In this document: one piece after another, positions 1-9,555 of the stretch | Layout: each line of letters begins with the position of its first letter | Position numbering within the stretch: position 1 is the stretch's first letter | Position numbers and translations under genes: made by a program | The notes under the pieces: generated by a model | Databases searched by the model: none | Seen by the model: only the letters and a program-made list of their open reading frames with translations | Told to the model about the DNA's origin: nothing | NCBI GenBank assembly: GCA_051530055.1 | Contig: CM121341.1 | Span: 62,001 to 126,000, forward strand | DNA length: 64,000 bases | From: Neoechinorhynchus agilis | Lineage: Eukaryota > Acanthocephala | Direction of reading: 5' to 3'

Positions 1-1902
1 AGGCTGGCGGTTTTCGTCCGACTTAAATATCAAGTTGGCAAGTCGACTTGTATTATTGAAATAAAGAGCGCGATATCACCTTTTGACAATATCATTTGAC
101 TGCTTCGAGTTCAGACCTCGAGAACGCTTGCAAGGATAGGTTTCAGAATCGTCGATCCAGACGTTAAATGATGAATTTGAGACCTTTCGAGATCGGATTC
201 GAATTGGGACATCATCGTTTGGAGTATAAATTACAAAGTCACATTGATAGGCAGTCGCTGCGGCCCAAAGTATGAAGTAAACTGACAGTTCGTTGTCGTT
301 TTTGAGGCAATCCAGTATGTCATTTAGCGCGAGATTTGCGTCCGGGAGCATTTTAACAACATGCTCAAAATATTGACATTCACGTAAAACAGAATCCAAG
401 ATGCGATCCTTTACTCTCCGCCACTGTGTAGGGTTTCTGTGAACGTGAAAGGCGGCGGTCGCCAGTGCATGGTTGAATTTTTCTTCAACTTTACAATTTT
501 TAGGCCGAGACTGCGCGCACGGGACATTGCTGGGCATTCGAGAGACCCTTGTCGCCCGCATTTTAAGTAAAATTGATATCGCTCACTCATTGAATCTATA
601 AATTCCTGATTAATTGGACCGGTTTGATTACGTAGCACTTGAGATTCATTGCTTAGAAAGAGGCGGTAGCGTGGATGAATATCCGGTCGTTGAAGACAAT
701 TGAGGATAAATTCATGTCCCTCTTGTGCCGAAAACGCACATGCCCCAATATGGGGTGTAGGCACCTGATGCAGGTTTGCACGATCACTCGATTTACAAAT
801 TCTTGAGGTAGATGTTTGAGTTGAGGTAGGTATCATTGTTGAGGTTGGAATATGAGTCGAAGCATGTCTGACTGTGTAAATTCCTGGGTTTAATGCATCG
901 CCATTGCGCCGAGCGTCATTGTGCACAGTATTTGGAGAAAGGTGAGAAGATATAACATCTGTTTCATCGCTGCTTTCGGTAAAAACCTTTACTTCCTGCA
1001 GAACACAATCAATCGAATCGTCGACCGTTCGGCGTGTCTTCTTAGGCGAGTCTTGTAATAGGTTATCTCCTTGATTTGGTAGCCCTGACAGTCGTTTCCG
1101 AGAGATTATGTTGAACGCTTCTGAGGTGTAGCGGTTGTAATTGAGGCAATTTTCTGACTCCTCCGGTTTGCACGAAGATTTTAAGTCCCTATCTTTGGAA
1201 ACGGACTGGCAGTGTGTAACGTGAGAACGAATAGCTGGAAGTGTATCGTATTGAACAGCGTACGCTGGGCATTGAAAGGTGATCGAATTTGATTTGTGGA
1301 CGTTCTCCAAATGGCCTACAAGAGAGTTATAACGTCCTTTTCCAACGAGCGAAGGTTCGCATGCCGGACAAGGAGCTGGATCGTCTTCTCCTGATTTGTA
1401 TAAAATGATTGCGGATGGTGCCGGATTGACATTGGCATGAGGATTTGCAGAACTCAAAACCATGTTTCTGAATTTTTCCATTTGGATTGCTTTGCATCGT
1501 CGGAAATGTAGTCCAACACTCCGAGATTCGCGATGCCCGAATCTGTCACAAATGGGACATACCCAAATCACCTCCGCGTATTCATGGGCCCCATGTAGGT
1601 GTGCGAGTAGCAGCTTGAACTTGGACTGTCCAACACATCCGAGACTCCATACCGGGCAAAGAAGCATGTTGATTTGGTCGATCGGGTAATGAAGTCTTAT
1701 TGTTTTGCCTGTTGGATTATTGCTGCTCGGTCTTTGGCCGCACTCGGTTTTCGGTTGTTTGTTCATTTGATGATGTTGCTGTTGCTGTTGGTCCGAACGA
1801 TGAGCGTCATCTAAAGATGAGCGCTTAGCAACCGATGGACGCGGGGCCACTAATGACTCCGAATATTCGTCGATGATTTTCAGGGTAGATTTTTGTGAGG
1901 AA
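1..1902 (-). mobile_element. R2-a: R2 non-LTR retrotransposon, 5' part (runs off the left edge)
   Basis: The minus strand carries the 5' half of an R2 LINE, inserted at the R2 target of 28S rDNA. 28S sequence resumes at about 1903 with the flank that lies just upstream of the R2 site in other animals. The element has no visible 5'UTR: its reading frame abuts 28S directly. The 5' junction has lost the last ~9 bp of 28S before the canonical site. RT and endonuclease lie beyond the window edge. It belongs to a different lineage from R2-d, -e and -f. Confidence 0.88.
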
Positions 1903-1919
1903 GTCATAGTTACGTCCAC
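1..1919 (-). pseudogene. R2-a protein, zinc-finger and linker region (broken)
   Basis: The first frame (1919 down to about 465) opens with Met codons that lie inside the 28S flank, followed by ~85 residues including a Q/H-rich run. Four zinc-finger positions follow: a first finger whose second Cys is now Trp (CPVW), then CPIC...H...C, CPAC...H...H, and a fourth where CPAY replaces CxxC. The frame ends shortly after the conserved segment LKIVKLKKNSTM. A frameshift near 465 moves the linker to another frame (76-561), which holds NPTQWRRVKDRI and the conserved FNVWIDDSETYPC motif. A TGA follows in KR-stop-YRALYFNNTSRL at about 74-76. The product would be the DNA-binding part of the R2 polyprotein. 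It is a decayed copy. Confidence 0.82.
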
Positions 1920-1954
1920 CGTTTACCCGCGCTTAAATTAATTTCTTCACTTTA

Positions 1955-1985
<31 letters not shown>

Positions 1986-3064
1986 CGTCAACACCGATTA
2001 CAGCTATCACAATGCTTTGTTTTAATTAAACAGTTGGATTCCTCTTGTCCATACCAGTTCTAGGCCAGCTGTTTAACGCTGATCGGATCCCCGCGCAAGA
2101 AGCGAGCGTACCCGTTTGGATACGTCGAACAAACGCGGAGCATAGCTATCGCTGCCCACAGTACGCAGCACCATGTTCCGTCCTCGAAATCGACTCTTTC
2201 GCAAGAGCAAATAACTGAGACAGATCCAAGAGTCGACAACATACCGCTTCTCGCGACAGCCCGGCCAGCTCAGCTTGTAGAGCCAATCCTTTTTCCGAAG
2301 TTACGGATCTAATTTGCCGACTTCCCTTGCCTACGTTTCCCTATCGACTAGAGGCTACTCACCTTGGAGACCTGCTGCGGAAATCAGTACGAACAGGTAC
2401 GGTCTGAATATTCTCGCACCCAGATTTTCAAGGACAATACGAAGCGCTCGGTACATCGCAGGAATCGCGCTGCATTACGGAACGTGTACCCTATCAACAG
2501 ACGATCTAATTCCAGGGATAAAGTTCCTAACAAAGAAGAGAAAACTCTTCCCCAGACTTCGTATAGTTATTCTCTTGGATTGCTCGTGTCACCACTTATG
2601 CTGAACATCATCTGCCCAAGAAGAACATCTGAATAGATCAAGCATAAACCGCATTCTGGCTCGGGAATATTAACACGATTCCCTTTCGATTGTATTGCGC
2701 AATGCAACACGCTTAATCACGAATTTGCACGTTTTCTTAGGATCGGCTGATCCATGTCCAAATGTTGTTCACATGGAACCTTTCTCCACTTCAGTCTTCA
2801 ATGCTCTCATTTGAATACTTGCTACTACCACCAAGATCTGCACTAGCGGCGGCTCCACTCCACCTCACGGTGCAAGTTTCAACACCACCGCATACGCCCT
2901 TCTACACGTCAAGCCATTTGTACATTTGTGTCCGGCATTGACGGTCAAGCATTGATATATGTCTTCAGCGCCATCCATTTTCAGGGCCAATCGATTCGGC
3001 AGGTGAGTTTTTACACACTCCTTATCAGATTCCTACTTCTGCGGCCACCGTCCTGCTGTCAATA
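1903..3064 (-). rRNA. 28S rRNA fragment, upstream of the R2 site
   Basis: Antisense 28S core sequence. It includes the flank ending at the R2 site (complement of AGTCATAGTTAC, GTTTACCCGCG, CAGAGCACTGGGCAGAAATC) and the GTTTTAATTAAACAG region at about 2017. It matches the minus-strand 28S at 27816 onward almost base for base, and stops at 3064 in the middle of the gene, where spacer repeats begin. It is the only copy in the window that keeps the ~110 bp directly upstream of the R2 site. Confidence 0.92.
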
Positions 3065-4380
3065 CCACGTGCTTCTCTGTCGTTCTCTGAGAGCTATCAA
3101 TTAGGTCAACAACATGAACCTTTTTTACACATGCTTCTCTGTAGCGCTCCGAGAGCTTTCAATTAGGTCAACAACATGAACCTTATTGCACCTCCCGCTT
3201 TTCGGGCCAGCTATTGGAGCTTTCAATTATGTAACATAATCATGAACCCTTTTTTACAACATGCTTCTCTGATATGCTAAGAGAGCTATCAATTAGGTCA
3301 ACAACATGAACCTTCTTGCACCGCCCGCTTCTCGGCCCGGCTAGTAGAGCTTTCAATTACGTCACACCATCATGAACCCTTTTTTACAACATGCTTCTCT
3401 GCCATGCTCAGAAAGCTATCAAATAGGTCAACAACATGAACCTTTTTGCACCGCACGCTTCTCGGCCCAGCTCATAGAGCTTTCAATTACGTCACACCAT
3501 CATGAACTCTTTTTACCACATGCTTCTCTGTCGTTCTCAGAGAGCTATCAATTAGGTCAACAACATGAACCTTTTTGCACCGCACGCTTCTCGGCCCAGC
3601 TCATAGAGCTTTTAATTATGTCACACCAGCATGAACCCTTTTTATGCCACATGCTTCTCTGCCGTGTTCAGAGAGCTTTCAATTAGGTCAACAACGTGAA
3701 CCTTTTTACACCATAGGTTACTCGGACCAGCTCATAGAGCTTTCAATTACGTCACACCATCATGAACCCTATTTACCACATGCTTCCCTGTCGTTCACAA
3801 AGAGCTATCAATAAGGTTAACAAAAGTAACCTTTTTGCACCCCAGGCTACTCGGGCCAGTTCACAGAGCCTTCACTTATGTCACACTAGCATGAACTATT
3901 TTTAGGCCACATGCTTCTCTACCATGCTCAGAGAGCTTTCAATTACGTCAAACCACAATGAACCCCTTTTGTCACATGCCTCTCTGTCGCGCTCAGAGAG
4001 CTATCAATTAGGTCAACAACATGAACCTTTTTGCATTGCACGCTTCTCTGCCCAGCTTAAAGAGCTTTCAATTATGTAACAAAACCATGAACCCTTTTTT
4101 ACAACATGCTTCTCTGCCATGCTCAGAGAGCTAAAAATTAGGCCAACAACGTGAACCTTTTTGCACCGCAGGCTACTCGGACCAGCTCATGGAGCTCTCA
4201 ATTACGTCAAACTATACCAATGCTTCTCTGCCGTGTTCAGAGAGCTTTCAATTTGGTCAACAACATGAACCTTTTTATACCGCACGCTTCTCGGCCCAGC
4301 TCATAGAGCATTCAATTATGTCACACCAGCATGAACCCTTTTTATGCCACATGCTTCTCTGTCGCGCTCAGAGAGCTATC
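3065..4380. repeat. rDNA intergenic spacer tandem repeats, array 1 (~130 bp)
   Basis: About ten imperfect copies of a ~130-bp unit made of two related ~65-bp halves. One half contains GAGCTATCAATTAGGTCAAC and ATGAACCTTTTTGCACCGC. The other contains GAGCTTTCAATTACGTCACA and CATGAACCCTTTTT, followed by the CATGCTTCTCTG link. Short open frames here (for example 3372-3686) are by-products of the repeat. The same family lies between 28S and 18S at 33716-35175, so this is intergenic spacer, of the kind that often acts as a Pol I enhancer in other animals. Confidence 0.85.
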
Positions 4381-4610
4381 AGTGACGTCACCGTCAAGCA
4401 CCACCTTGCATAGCCTGTCCGATGCTTTGCTTCGAGAGGGACTCCGATGGAGGGAGTCCCTCATGTATACCAAGGTTTTGAACCCCGTTCAACACATTTA
4501 CATTGCTTACGTCATAAGGCTAAGCATTTTCTCAATTTTCAATATTTTTCTTCCGTGTATATATCAATAATCGACATTTTTGCCAACCTTGCTTACGTCA
4601 CATACCTGAC
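4381..4610. promoter_or_regulatory. Spacer module with promoter-like motif, copy 1
   Basis: This non-repeat module starts at GACGTCACCGTC, contains a perfect 10-bp inverted repeat (GAGGGACTCC 4436-4445 / GGAGTCCCTC 4453-4462, 7-nt loop), and then a motif close to CATGTATACCCAGGTTTTGA at about 4462-4481. A version of that motif lies ~165 bp upstream of the 18S 5' end, so I infer a spacer-promoter-like element. The function is not shown by sequence alone. Confidence 0.45.
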
Positions 4611-4780
4611 ACCTCTTGCTTCTCTGCCGTGTTCAGAGAGCATTCGATTTGGTCAACAACATGTACCTTTTTATACCGCACGCTTCTCGGCCCAGCTCAT
4701 AGAGCTTTCAATTATGTCACACCAGCATGAACCCTTTTTATGCCACATGCTTCTCTGTCGCGCTCAGAGAGCTATCAATG
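4611..4780. repeat. Spacer repeats between modules
   Basis: Slightly more than one ~130-bp spacer unit (CTTCTCTGCCGTGTTCAGAG, then GGCCCAGCTCATAGAGC) separates the two promoter-like modules. Confidence 0.7.
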
Positions 4781-5134
4781 ACGTCACCGTCTAGCACAAC
4801 CTATCATAGCCTGTCCTATGCTTTGCCTTGAGAGGGACCCCGATGGAGGGAGTCCCTCATGTATACCCAGGTTTTGAACCCCGTTCAACACATTTATATT
4901 GCTTACGTCACGAGACTAAGTTTTACACCGGATATCCCCCTGTTATCACGTCATAGTAAACATCATATGCTTCTCGACCGCGCCATCCTACTTCAAAGTT
5001 GTTGATCGGACCATCATAGTCGTCACAGCATAAGAAGTTTCGTACTTTAAAGCAAGGCGTTGTCATTTCTGAAGCATTTTCGATCAAACCTGTGCACTAT
5101 TGCGTTACTCGGGGGATGTGATAGCACACAAATA
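4781..5134. promoter_or_regulatory. Spacer module copy 2 and 3' spacer next to the 28S end
   Basis: This is a second copy of the GACGTCACCGTC module, with an imperfect GAGGGACCCC/GGAGTCCCTC inverted repeat and CATGTATACCCAGGTTTTGA at 4858-4877. About 200 bp of non-repeat spacer follow up to the 28S 3' end near 5135 on the minus strand. This stretch should hold the 28S 3' external spacer and any Pol I terminator, but I see no diagnostic terminator sequence. Nearly the same stretch occurs at 35176-35547. Confidence 0.45.
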
Positions 5135-5685
5135 CCCCGGTTAAAACGATAAGTCTCAATAGTTCGCAGTTTGGTGGCTACTCTACTATTTACGACACGT
5201 TTACCGAGAATTAAGTCGTCTGCAAATGATTTAACGCACAAGTACAGCGAGATATTAAACACGGCTGCCAACCACGCTGGTCAATTCATTTCATAAGTAG
5301 ACACTGAGCGCAGATGATATAGTCGCCGCTGGCGGATAAATCGTCGAGAAGAAACGTAATTTCCGCGTGGAAAACTTCGCTCCTTCTCGCATTTGTAAAA
5401 AATCCAGACCGCCTAGTGCGCATTAGTGTTGTTGCTCCTAGGTAGGCTTCCGACTTAGAGGCGTTCAGTCGTAATCCTGCGGACGAAGCTTCGCACCATC
5501 GGCCTCTCGACCGAGTGCGTGTATCTGATGTCCAAACCTGCGGTTCCTCTCGTACTTAGCAAGATTGCTATTACAACAACCAGCTCAACAGTAGGGTAAA
5601 ACTAACCTGTCTCGCGACGGTCTAAACCCAACCCACGTTCCCTATTAATGGGTGAACAATCCAACGCTATGGGACTTTTGCATCC

Positions 5686-5723
<38 letters not shown>

Positions 5724-6309
5724 GACGTCGCTGTGGACGCTTGGCCGCCACAAGCCAGTTATTCCTGTGGTAACTTTTCTGACACCTCTTGCTTAAAACT
5801 CGTAAAATTCAAAAGGATCGACAAGCCAAACTTTCATTGTCTTTATTCGTACTGAAAATCAAGATCAAACAATCTTTTGCCCTTTCGCTCTATGCGAGGT
5901 TTCTGTCCACGCTGAGATTGCCTTAGGACACCTGCGTTAGGTTTTAACAGATGTACCGCCCCAGTCAAACTCCCAATCAGTCTGTGTTCTCAGACCAGAC
6001 ACTCCTTCGACACTAAAGAAAGGATCATATATCGCAATTAGCGAATTAACGCTACCTGAATCACTTAGAAAGTAAAGAAACAATGATGGCAGTGGTATTT
6101 CACCGGCGCGGTCTCCCATTTATTCTAAGCCCATCATGTTTCTTCGCAGAGACTGACTAGAGTCAAGCTCAACAGGCTCTTCTTTCCCCGCTGTTACTCT
6201 CTGAGCCCGTTCCCTTGGCTGTGGTTTCGCTAGGCTGCAGACAGGGACAGTAGGAATCTCAATAATCCATTCACGCACGTCACTAATTAGATGGCGAGGC
6301 ATTTGGCTA
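5135..6309 (-). rRNA. 28S rRNA 3' part (R2 site to 3' end)
   Basis: Antisense 28S from the R2 site (GAGGCATTTGGCTA, ending 6309) to the gene's 3' end. Landmarks include the sarcin/ricin-region neighbourhood, the complement of GACTGAACGCCTCTAAGTCG near 5455-5475, and the terminal GCAGACGACTT...GTAGAGTAGCC helix near 5165-5225. The 3' end is placed near 5135 by comparison with other animal 28S ends and is uncertain by some tens of bases. The 5' side is interrupted by R2-b. Confidence 0.9.
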
Positions 6310-6416
6310 GAGATTAATTTATTCGTCATCATTACACTCTTATTTCTATTCATATTTTCAAGAGAATGACTTTGAAAGTTGTATTTAATAAATATGTTAT
6401 TCCTTCCACTGTGTGC

Positions 6417-6671
6417 TTACCGCCTCTGGGCCCAGATTCTGCCCATGAAGTGATGGAAGACTGCTAAAGATTGCTCGGCTGCTGTCTTGGCCATATTACG
6501 TGCCGTACGTCCCCCTATGTGTAAAGTTCGTAGACGCTTAGGGAGAGAATGGCTATAGGTGCCTCTTGACCCAACTGCGAGACCGATTGTGGGCACTTTA
6601 TATTCTTGAATATTGTACTTTTGCGCGACTATCGGCACGATTGGGCGATACTTTTCTTCCTTTCCGGCCAT
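6417..6671 (-). CDS. R2-b C-terminal domain, separate frame after a stop
   Basis: This 84-residue segment follows the endonuclease of R2-b in the same frame, separated by a TAA (6675-6677) and one ATA codon before its ATG. It aligns with the C-terminal ends of R2-e and R2-g: KYRPIVPIVAQKY, then VGSRGTYSHSL, RTARNMAKTAAEQSLAVFHH and FMGRIW. A stop at the same aligned codon splits R2-f. It may be a decay stop shared by descent, or a real split with reinitiation or read-through; sequence alone does not decide. Confidence 0.6.
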   Translation of the reverse strand: MAGKEEKYRPIVPIVAQKYNIQEYKVPTIGLAVGSRGTYSHSLPKRLRTLHIGGRTARNMAKTAAEQSLAVFHHFMGRIWAQRR

Positions 6672-6674
6672 TAT

Positions 6675-7677
6675 TTAATCGGCCCTGTGATCATTGGTCT
6701 CGTAGTACACAGCTATATCGGCAATATAAACGGTTCCAGCACGTTTGTCATGAATGATAATATCAGGCTTGTATAGATTGCCGGTCGAGTCATGAAATCT
6801 GTTATCTTCGACGACATCAATGTCCATCCCATGCTTCTTATTCAAGGTCCAAGTTAGACGTCTTTGCACCTGGTCATGTCTTTTGGACATCGATGTTGAA
6901 GAGTGGTCGCACATGTTCAACACATGGACGGGTGTCTCAGCTAGGGCCGTGCAGTGTCGGCATGACTTTTTCCGCTTGGTATCGATTCGTGCCAGAACAG
7001 AACTTACGTCTAATAATTGTACTCGTAACTTTACTTGTTCTACATACGAACGGTGCCGGTCCTGCCGATACCGGAAGGAGATTAAACTCCGTTCGAACAT
7101 GCCGTTCGTAAAACATTCGAGACCGAGTGACTGTGTTGACGCCGATTTCCACCTGTTGATCAAGTATTCGATGAATATATCATTTGAGAAGCTCCAATTA
7201 GCACATTGGTCGGATTGTGTAAGTTCCTTGTGGTATCTTCTCATTTGATCTACTTCTCGATTCACGGCGATCGAGTGTGGCTTTCCGAGTACAGCTTTAA
7301 GAGCACGAAGCCTCGTCGACATGACGTGGTGACGAATTGATCTGAATTCCATGCCGCCTTTTGAGAGTGGTAGGAAAAAAACTCCGTCATTTATGTACTT
7401 TGGAAGGATAAGCAATTTCTTGAGTCGAACTTTGTAATATTCGTCGAGTTTGCCGAGGTCCGATAAGGAAACGTCCCACGAGTTTTCCAGGCGGGCTAAG
7501 AAGGCTGGTAGCCCGTAATCATTAAGCAAGTGGGCTGCTTGTGCCCTGGTTACGTTGGCGACGCGTACCCGCTTGAATAATTCATCAAGGGAAATGAGTG
7601 CCTCGTCAAAGGATATTTCCTTCCAGGGCGTGCCACCGGGATATCTAACTGGGTCACCATCAGTGACTGATTTTATC
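6675..7677 (-). pseudogene. R2-b thumb, CCHC and endonuclease
   Basis: The frame starts after the nested element with TDGDPVRYPGGTPWKE, the conserved R2 block following RT. It runs through the thumb (LLNDYGLPAFLARLE, LPKYINDGVFFLPLSKGG), the segment ISFRYRQDRHRSYVEQVKLR, the CCHC knuckle CRHC...H...C, and the restriction-like endonuclease: PDIIIHD, then YIADIAVYYE. It ends at TAA 6675. All visible catalytic residues of the endonuclease are kept, but the frame is cut off from its RT by the insertion at 7678. Confidence 0.85.
7666..7677. repeat. Target-site duplication of the Penelope-like element, left copy
   Basis: ACTGATTTTATC at 7666-7677 is repeated at 8412-8423. The R2-b reading frame (IKSV) is present on both sides, as expected if the 12 bp were duplicated on insertion. 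Confidence 0.85.
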
Positions 7678-7856
7678 AATTAATTATGATGGTGAACTGA
7701 AGGAAAAAATTATGAATATATTAATCAGAATTTTCGACCAATGCGTTGGTCTTCTTCAGTGATCTGAAACACACATGCAATTAGTCTGGATTGAGTTTCC
7801 ACCCTTTCACCACAGCTTTAAAGGGTACACGTAAACTAAGTGTGTAGTCCGCTTTG
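7678..7856. repeat. Penelope-like element inverted arm, left
   Basis: This arm begins AATTAATTATGATGG and ends near GTGTGTAGTCCGCTTTG. It is the reverse complement of 8213-8391, with one difference noted by eye (AAAGGGTAC versus AAGGGGTAC). It contains the 3' end of the endonuclease frame and a hammerhead-like core on the minus strand. Confidence 0.9.
7732..7759 (-). ncRNA. Hammerhead-ribozyme-like core, coding-sense copy
   Basis: On the minus strand CTGAAGA (fits CUGANGA) is followed by the hairpin GACCAA-CGCA-TTGGTC and then GAAA, the arrangement of a hammerhead core with stem II. Penelope-like elements are known to carry short hammerheads in their terminal repeats. The stem III and stem I partners are not clear to me here, so activity is doubtful. 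Confidence 0.5.
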
Positions 7857-8215
7857 TTATGCGTGAACGTGTTGCCGTGTTCAATCATGATGGCCTCCAT
7901 TGTTATTCTGTCACGTTTGTTGTCGCATCTCGCTATTATTTCAGTGGCATCAAGATCAATTCGATGTTTGTTTTCTTTAACGTGATGAACTAATGCTGAG
8001 TTGAGATCGGTCAACTTGCTGATGGCCCGTCTATGTTCGGTCAGCCTTCTTCGGATGTTATTGGTTTGTCCAATATATGATTGGTCACAATCGTTACAGG
8101 GTATCCTGTACACACACCCGGAGACCTGGTCAACCCTTCTGGGTCGGAACATGCCATCTAAGGTTCTCCCTTTTTTGTTAAAAACCGTCCTTTTTTTCTG
8201 TGAGTCCTGCTGCAA
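7781..8215 (-). pseudogene. GIY-YIG endonuclease of Penelope-like element (C-terminal part)
   Basis: This 144-residue frame shows GCVYRIPCNDC at about residues 33-43, YIGQT at 47-51, RRRLTEH at 55-61, then HHVKENKH and a conserved Glu/His region (MEAIMIEHGN). This is the GIY-YIG nuclease with Cys pair that ends Penelope-like reverse transcriptases. The RT that should precede it is absent because the copy is 5'-truncated; the first residues read from the mirror-arm junction and are not native. The frame ends with a stop inside the left arm. Confidence 0.85.
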
Positions 8216-8391
8216 AGCGGACTACACACTTAGTTTACGTGTACCCCTTAAAGCTGTGGTGAAAGGGTGGAAACTCAATCCAGACTAATTGCATGTGTGT
8301 TTCAGATCACTGAAGAAGACCAACGCATTGGTCGAAAATTCTGATTAATATATTCATAATTTTTTCCTTCAGTTCACCATCATAATTAATT
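8213..8391. repeat. Penelope-like element inverted arm, right
   Basis: Mirror copy of 7678-7856. It is attached upstream (on the minus strand) of the truncated endonuclease frame, as in Penelope-like insertions with an inverted second end. Confidence 0.9.
8310..8337 (+). ncRNA. Hammerhead-ribozyme-like core, mirror copy
   Basis: CTGAAGA 8310-8316, stem GACCAA 8318-8323 / TTGGTC 8328-8333 with loop CGCA, GAAA 8334-8337. A weak stem III (AAT/ATT around TCTG) can be drawn after it. It is a mirror duplicate of the core at 7732-7759. Confidence 0.45.
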
Positions 8392-8411
8392 CCTAAATGA
8401 ATATCTACACA

Positions 8412-8423
8412 ACTGATTTTATC
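8412..8423. repeat. Target-site duplication of the Penelope-like element, right copy
   Basis: Second copy of ACTGATTTTATC; see 7666-7677. Confidence 0.85.
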
Positions 8424-9555
8424 GTGATCCCATCTATTGCAGTGTTTGAGGCATGTTCAATGGTAAGTTTTCCGTTTCTAAAGGAGTGGCTGTAGGATTG
8501 ACACTTCTCCGCACTCAAGAATAAGTCGTTTCTCTTGAGTTCTAAGCTTAGCTTGTCTGTCATCTTTTGGAGCCCAGCTTGGTCATCAGACAGGAGTAAA
8601 ACGTCATCCGCGTAAGCAACATGGGATATTCTCGTGCCCTCCCCAACTGAACAGCCAATGTCAAGAGATCGCACCTCCTCAAGCGCCTTGTCTATGCTGA
8701 ACGCAAAGAGTAGCGGAGATAAAGGGTCACCTTGTTTTACTCCTCTTTTAAACATGATCGGCTCTGATGGCCTTGTATCGGGCATCTTTATTCTCGTGTA
8801 GGCTTCACGATAAGTACTTATAATATATTCGACCAGATACATTGGACAGCCTTTTTTCTTGAGAGCTTCTTTGACAGCTGAATGCGCAATGGTATCGAAG
8901 GCACTTTTTATGTCGCTCTCTCATCAGGCCTCGTAAGATGAGGAGGTTGCTCATGCATGCTGAGGGATCGAAAGCTGTCTGTCCTTCGTCTAAATCTATC
9001 AAGTCACGTAATCTTATCAGCATAACCCGTTGTAATACCCGCATAAGCACGGACGAAATCGTAATCGGCCTCCAACCATTTATTGTCCGTAACTTAGACG
9101 GCGGCGCGCTCGACTTGGGTACCAGAATAGTTTTAGATTCATTCCACGAACTAGGTGGCCCACCGTTTTGTATTACAAAATTGAACAGTATTGTGATACC
9201 CAGGAGAGACGGATCGAAGGCACGAATCTCGCTCACCGTCACTTCATCTGGACCCGAAGCGCTTGAAGATTTCATACTCCTGAGCGCATGATCAATCTCT
9301 TGAGCGCTAATCGAGGGCCAACATTTCTCGGAGAAAAGGGGAAGCTCATTTGCTTGATGCTGCTGCACGGGATGAACCTCAGTCACCTCTTCAAATAGGT
9401 TTCTGTAATGTTGCTCAACATCTTCCATTTTAATAGGGCACCGCTTGTGTTCTTCTCCTTTAAACACCTCAGAAGCTAAGCGAGACGTATCGGCGTAGTA
9501 AAGCGCGCGGTTTCTTTTCCCTCTCAGCTCGAGGTCCTGGCGCCTACAAAGGCCA
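8412..9555 (-). pseudogene. R2-b reverse transcriptase region
   Basis: Two frames cover the RT. The upstream one (9555 down to about 8920) carries RALYYADTSRLASEVF, the RT start SSSASGPDEVTVSEIRAFD, the core NGWRPITISSVLMRVLQRV and DEGQTAFDPSACMSNLL. The downstream one (8842-8405) carries GVKQGDPLSPLLFAFSID, catalytic YADD near residues 77-80 and the palm end. A short deletion with frameshift near 8920 removes most of the segment between LMRE and the DIKSAFDTIAHS-like motif A. This copy is therefore not functional, even apart from the insertion. Confidence 0.82.

Larger units (their letters stand above)
7678..8411 (-). mobile_element. Penelope-like retroelement, 5'-truncated, inserted in R2-b
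   Basis: A 734-bp insertion flanked by a 12-bp duplication. It consists of a minus-strand GIY-YIG endonuclease frame and two mirror-image ~179-bp arms (7678-7856 and 8213-8391) that are nearly identical. Some 20 bp of extra sequence (8392-8411) lie next to the right duplication. Penelope-like elements typically are 5'-truncated and carry an inverted copy of their own end. The RT domain is missing. Confidence 0.85.
6310..9555 (-). mobile_element. R2-b: R2 element at the 28S site, 5'-truncated, with nested Penelope-like element
   Basis: The 3' end sits exactly at the R2 target (28S resumes as TAGCC...). The 3'UTR is ~105 bp and ends in AATAAATTAATCTC. Coding sequence covers the end of the linker, the RT, thumb, CCHC and endonuclease. 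The 5' end is cut at ~9555, where the 453-bp satellite begins, so the fingers are missing. A Penelope-like element splits the RT/thumb boundary at 7678-8411. It belongs to the same lineage as R2-f. Confidence 0.9.

Noticed and set aside
3372-4794. Serial frames rich in the repeat peptide HEPFLPHASLS, also at 34088-35187
   Set aside because: They follow the ~130-bp spacer tandem repeat, whose unit length lets frames stay open by chance; no start context or homology.
7678-8391. Reading the inverted arms as terminal inverted repeats of a DNA transposon, or as LTRs
   Set aside because: The internal frame is a GIY-YIG nuclease of the Penelope type, one arm contains the end of that frame, and the duplication is 12 bp. 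This is the known mirror-end form of Penelope-like insertions.
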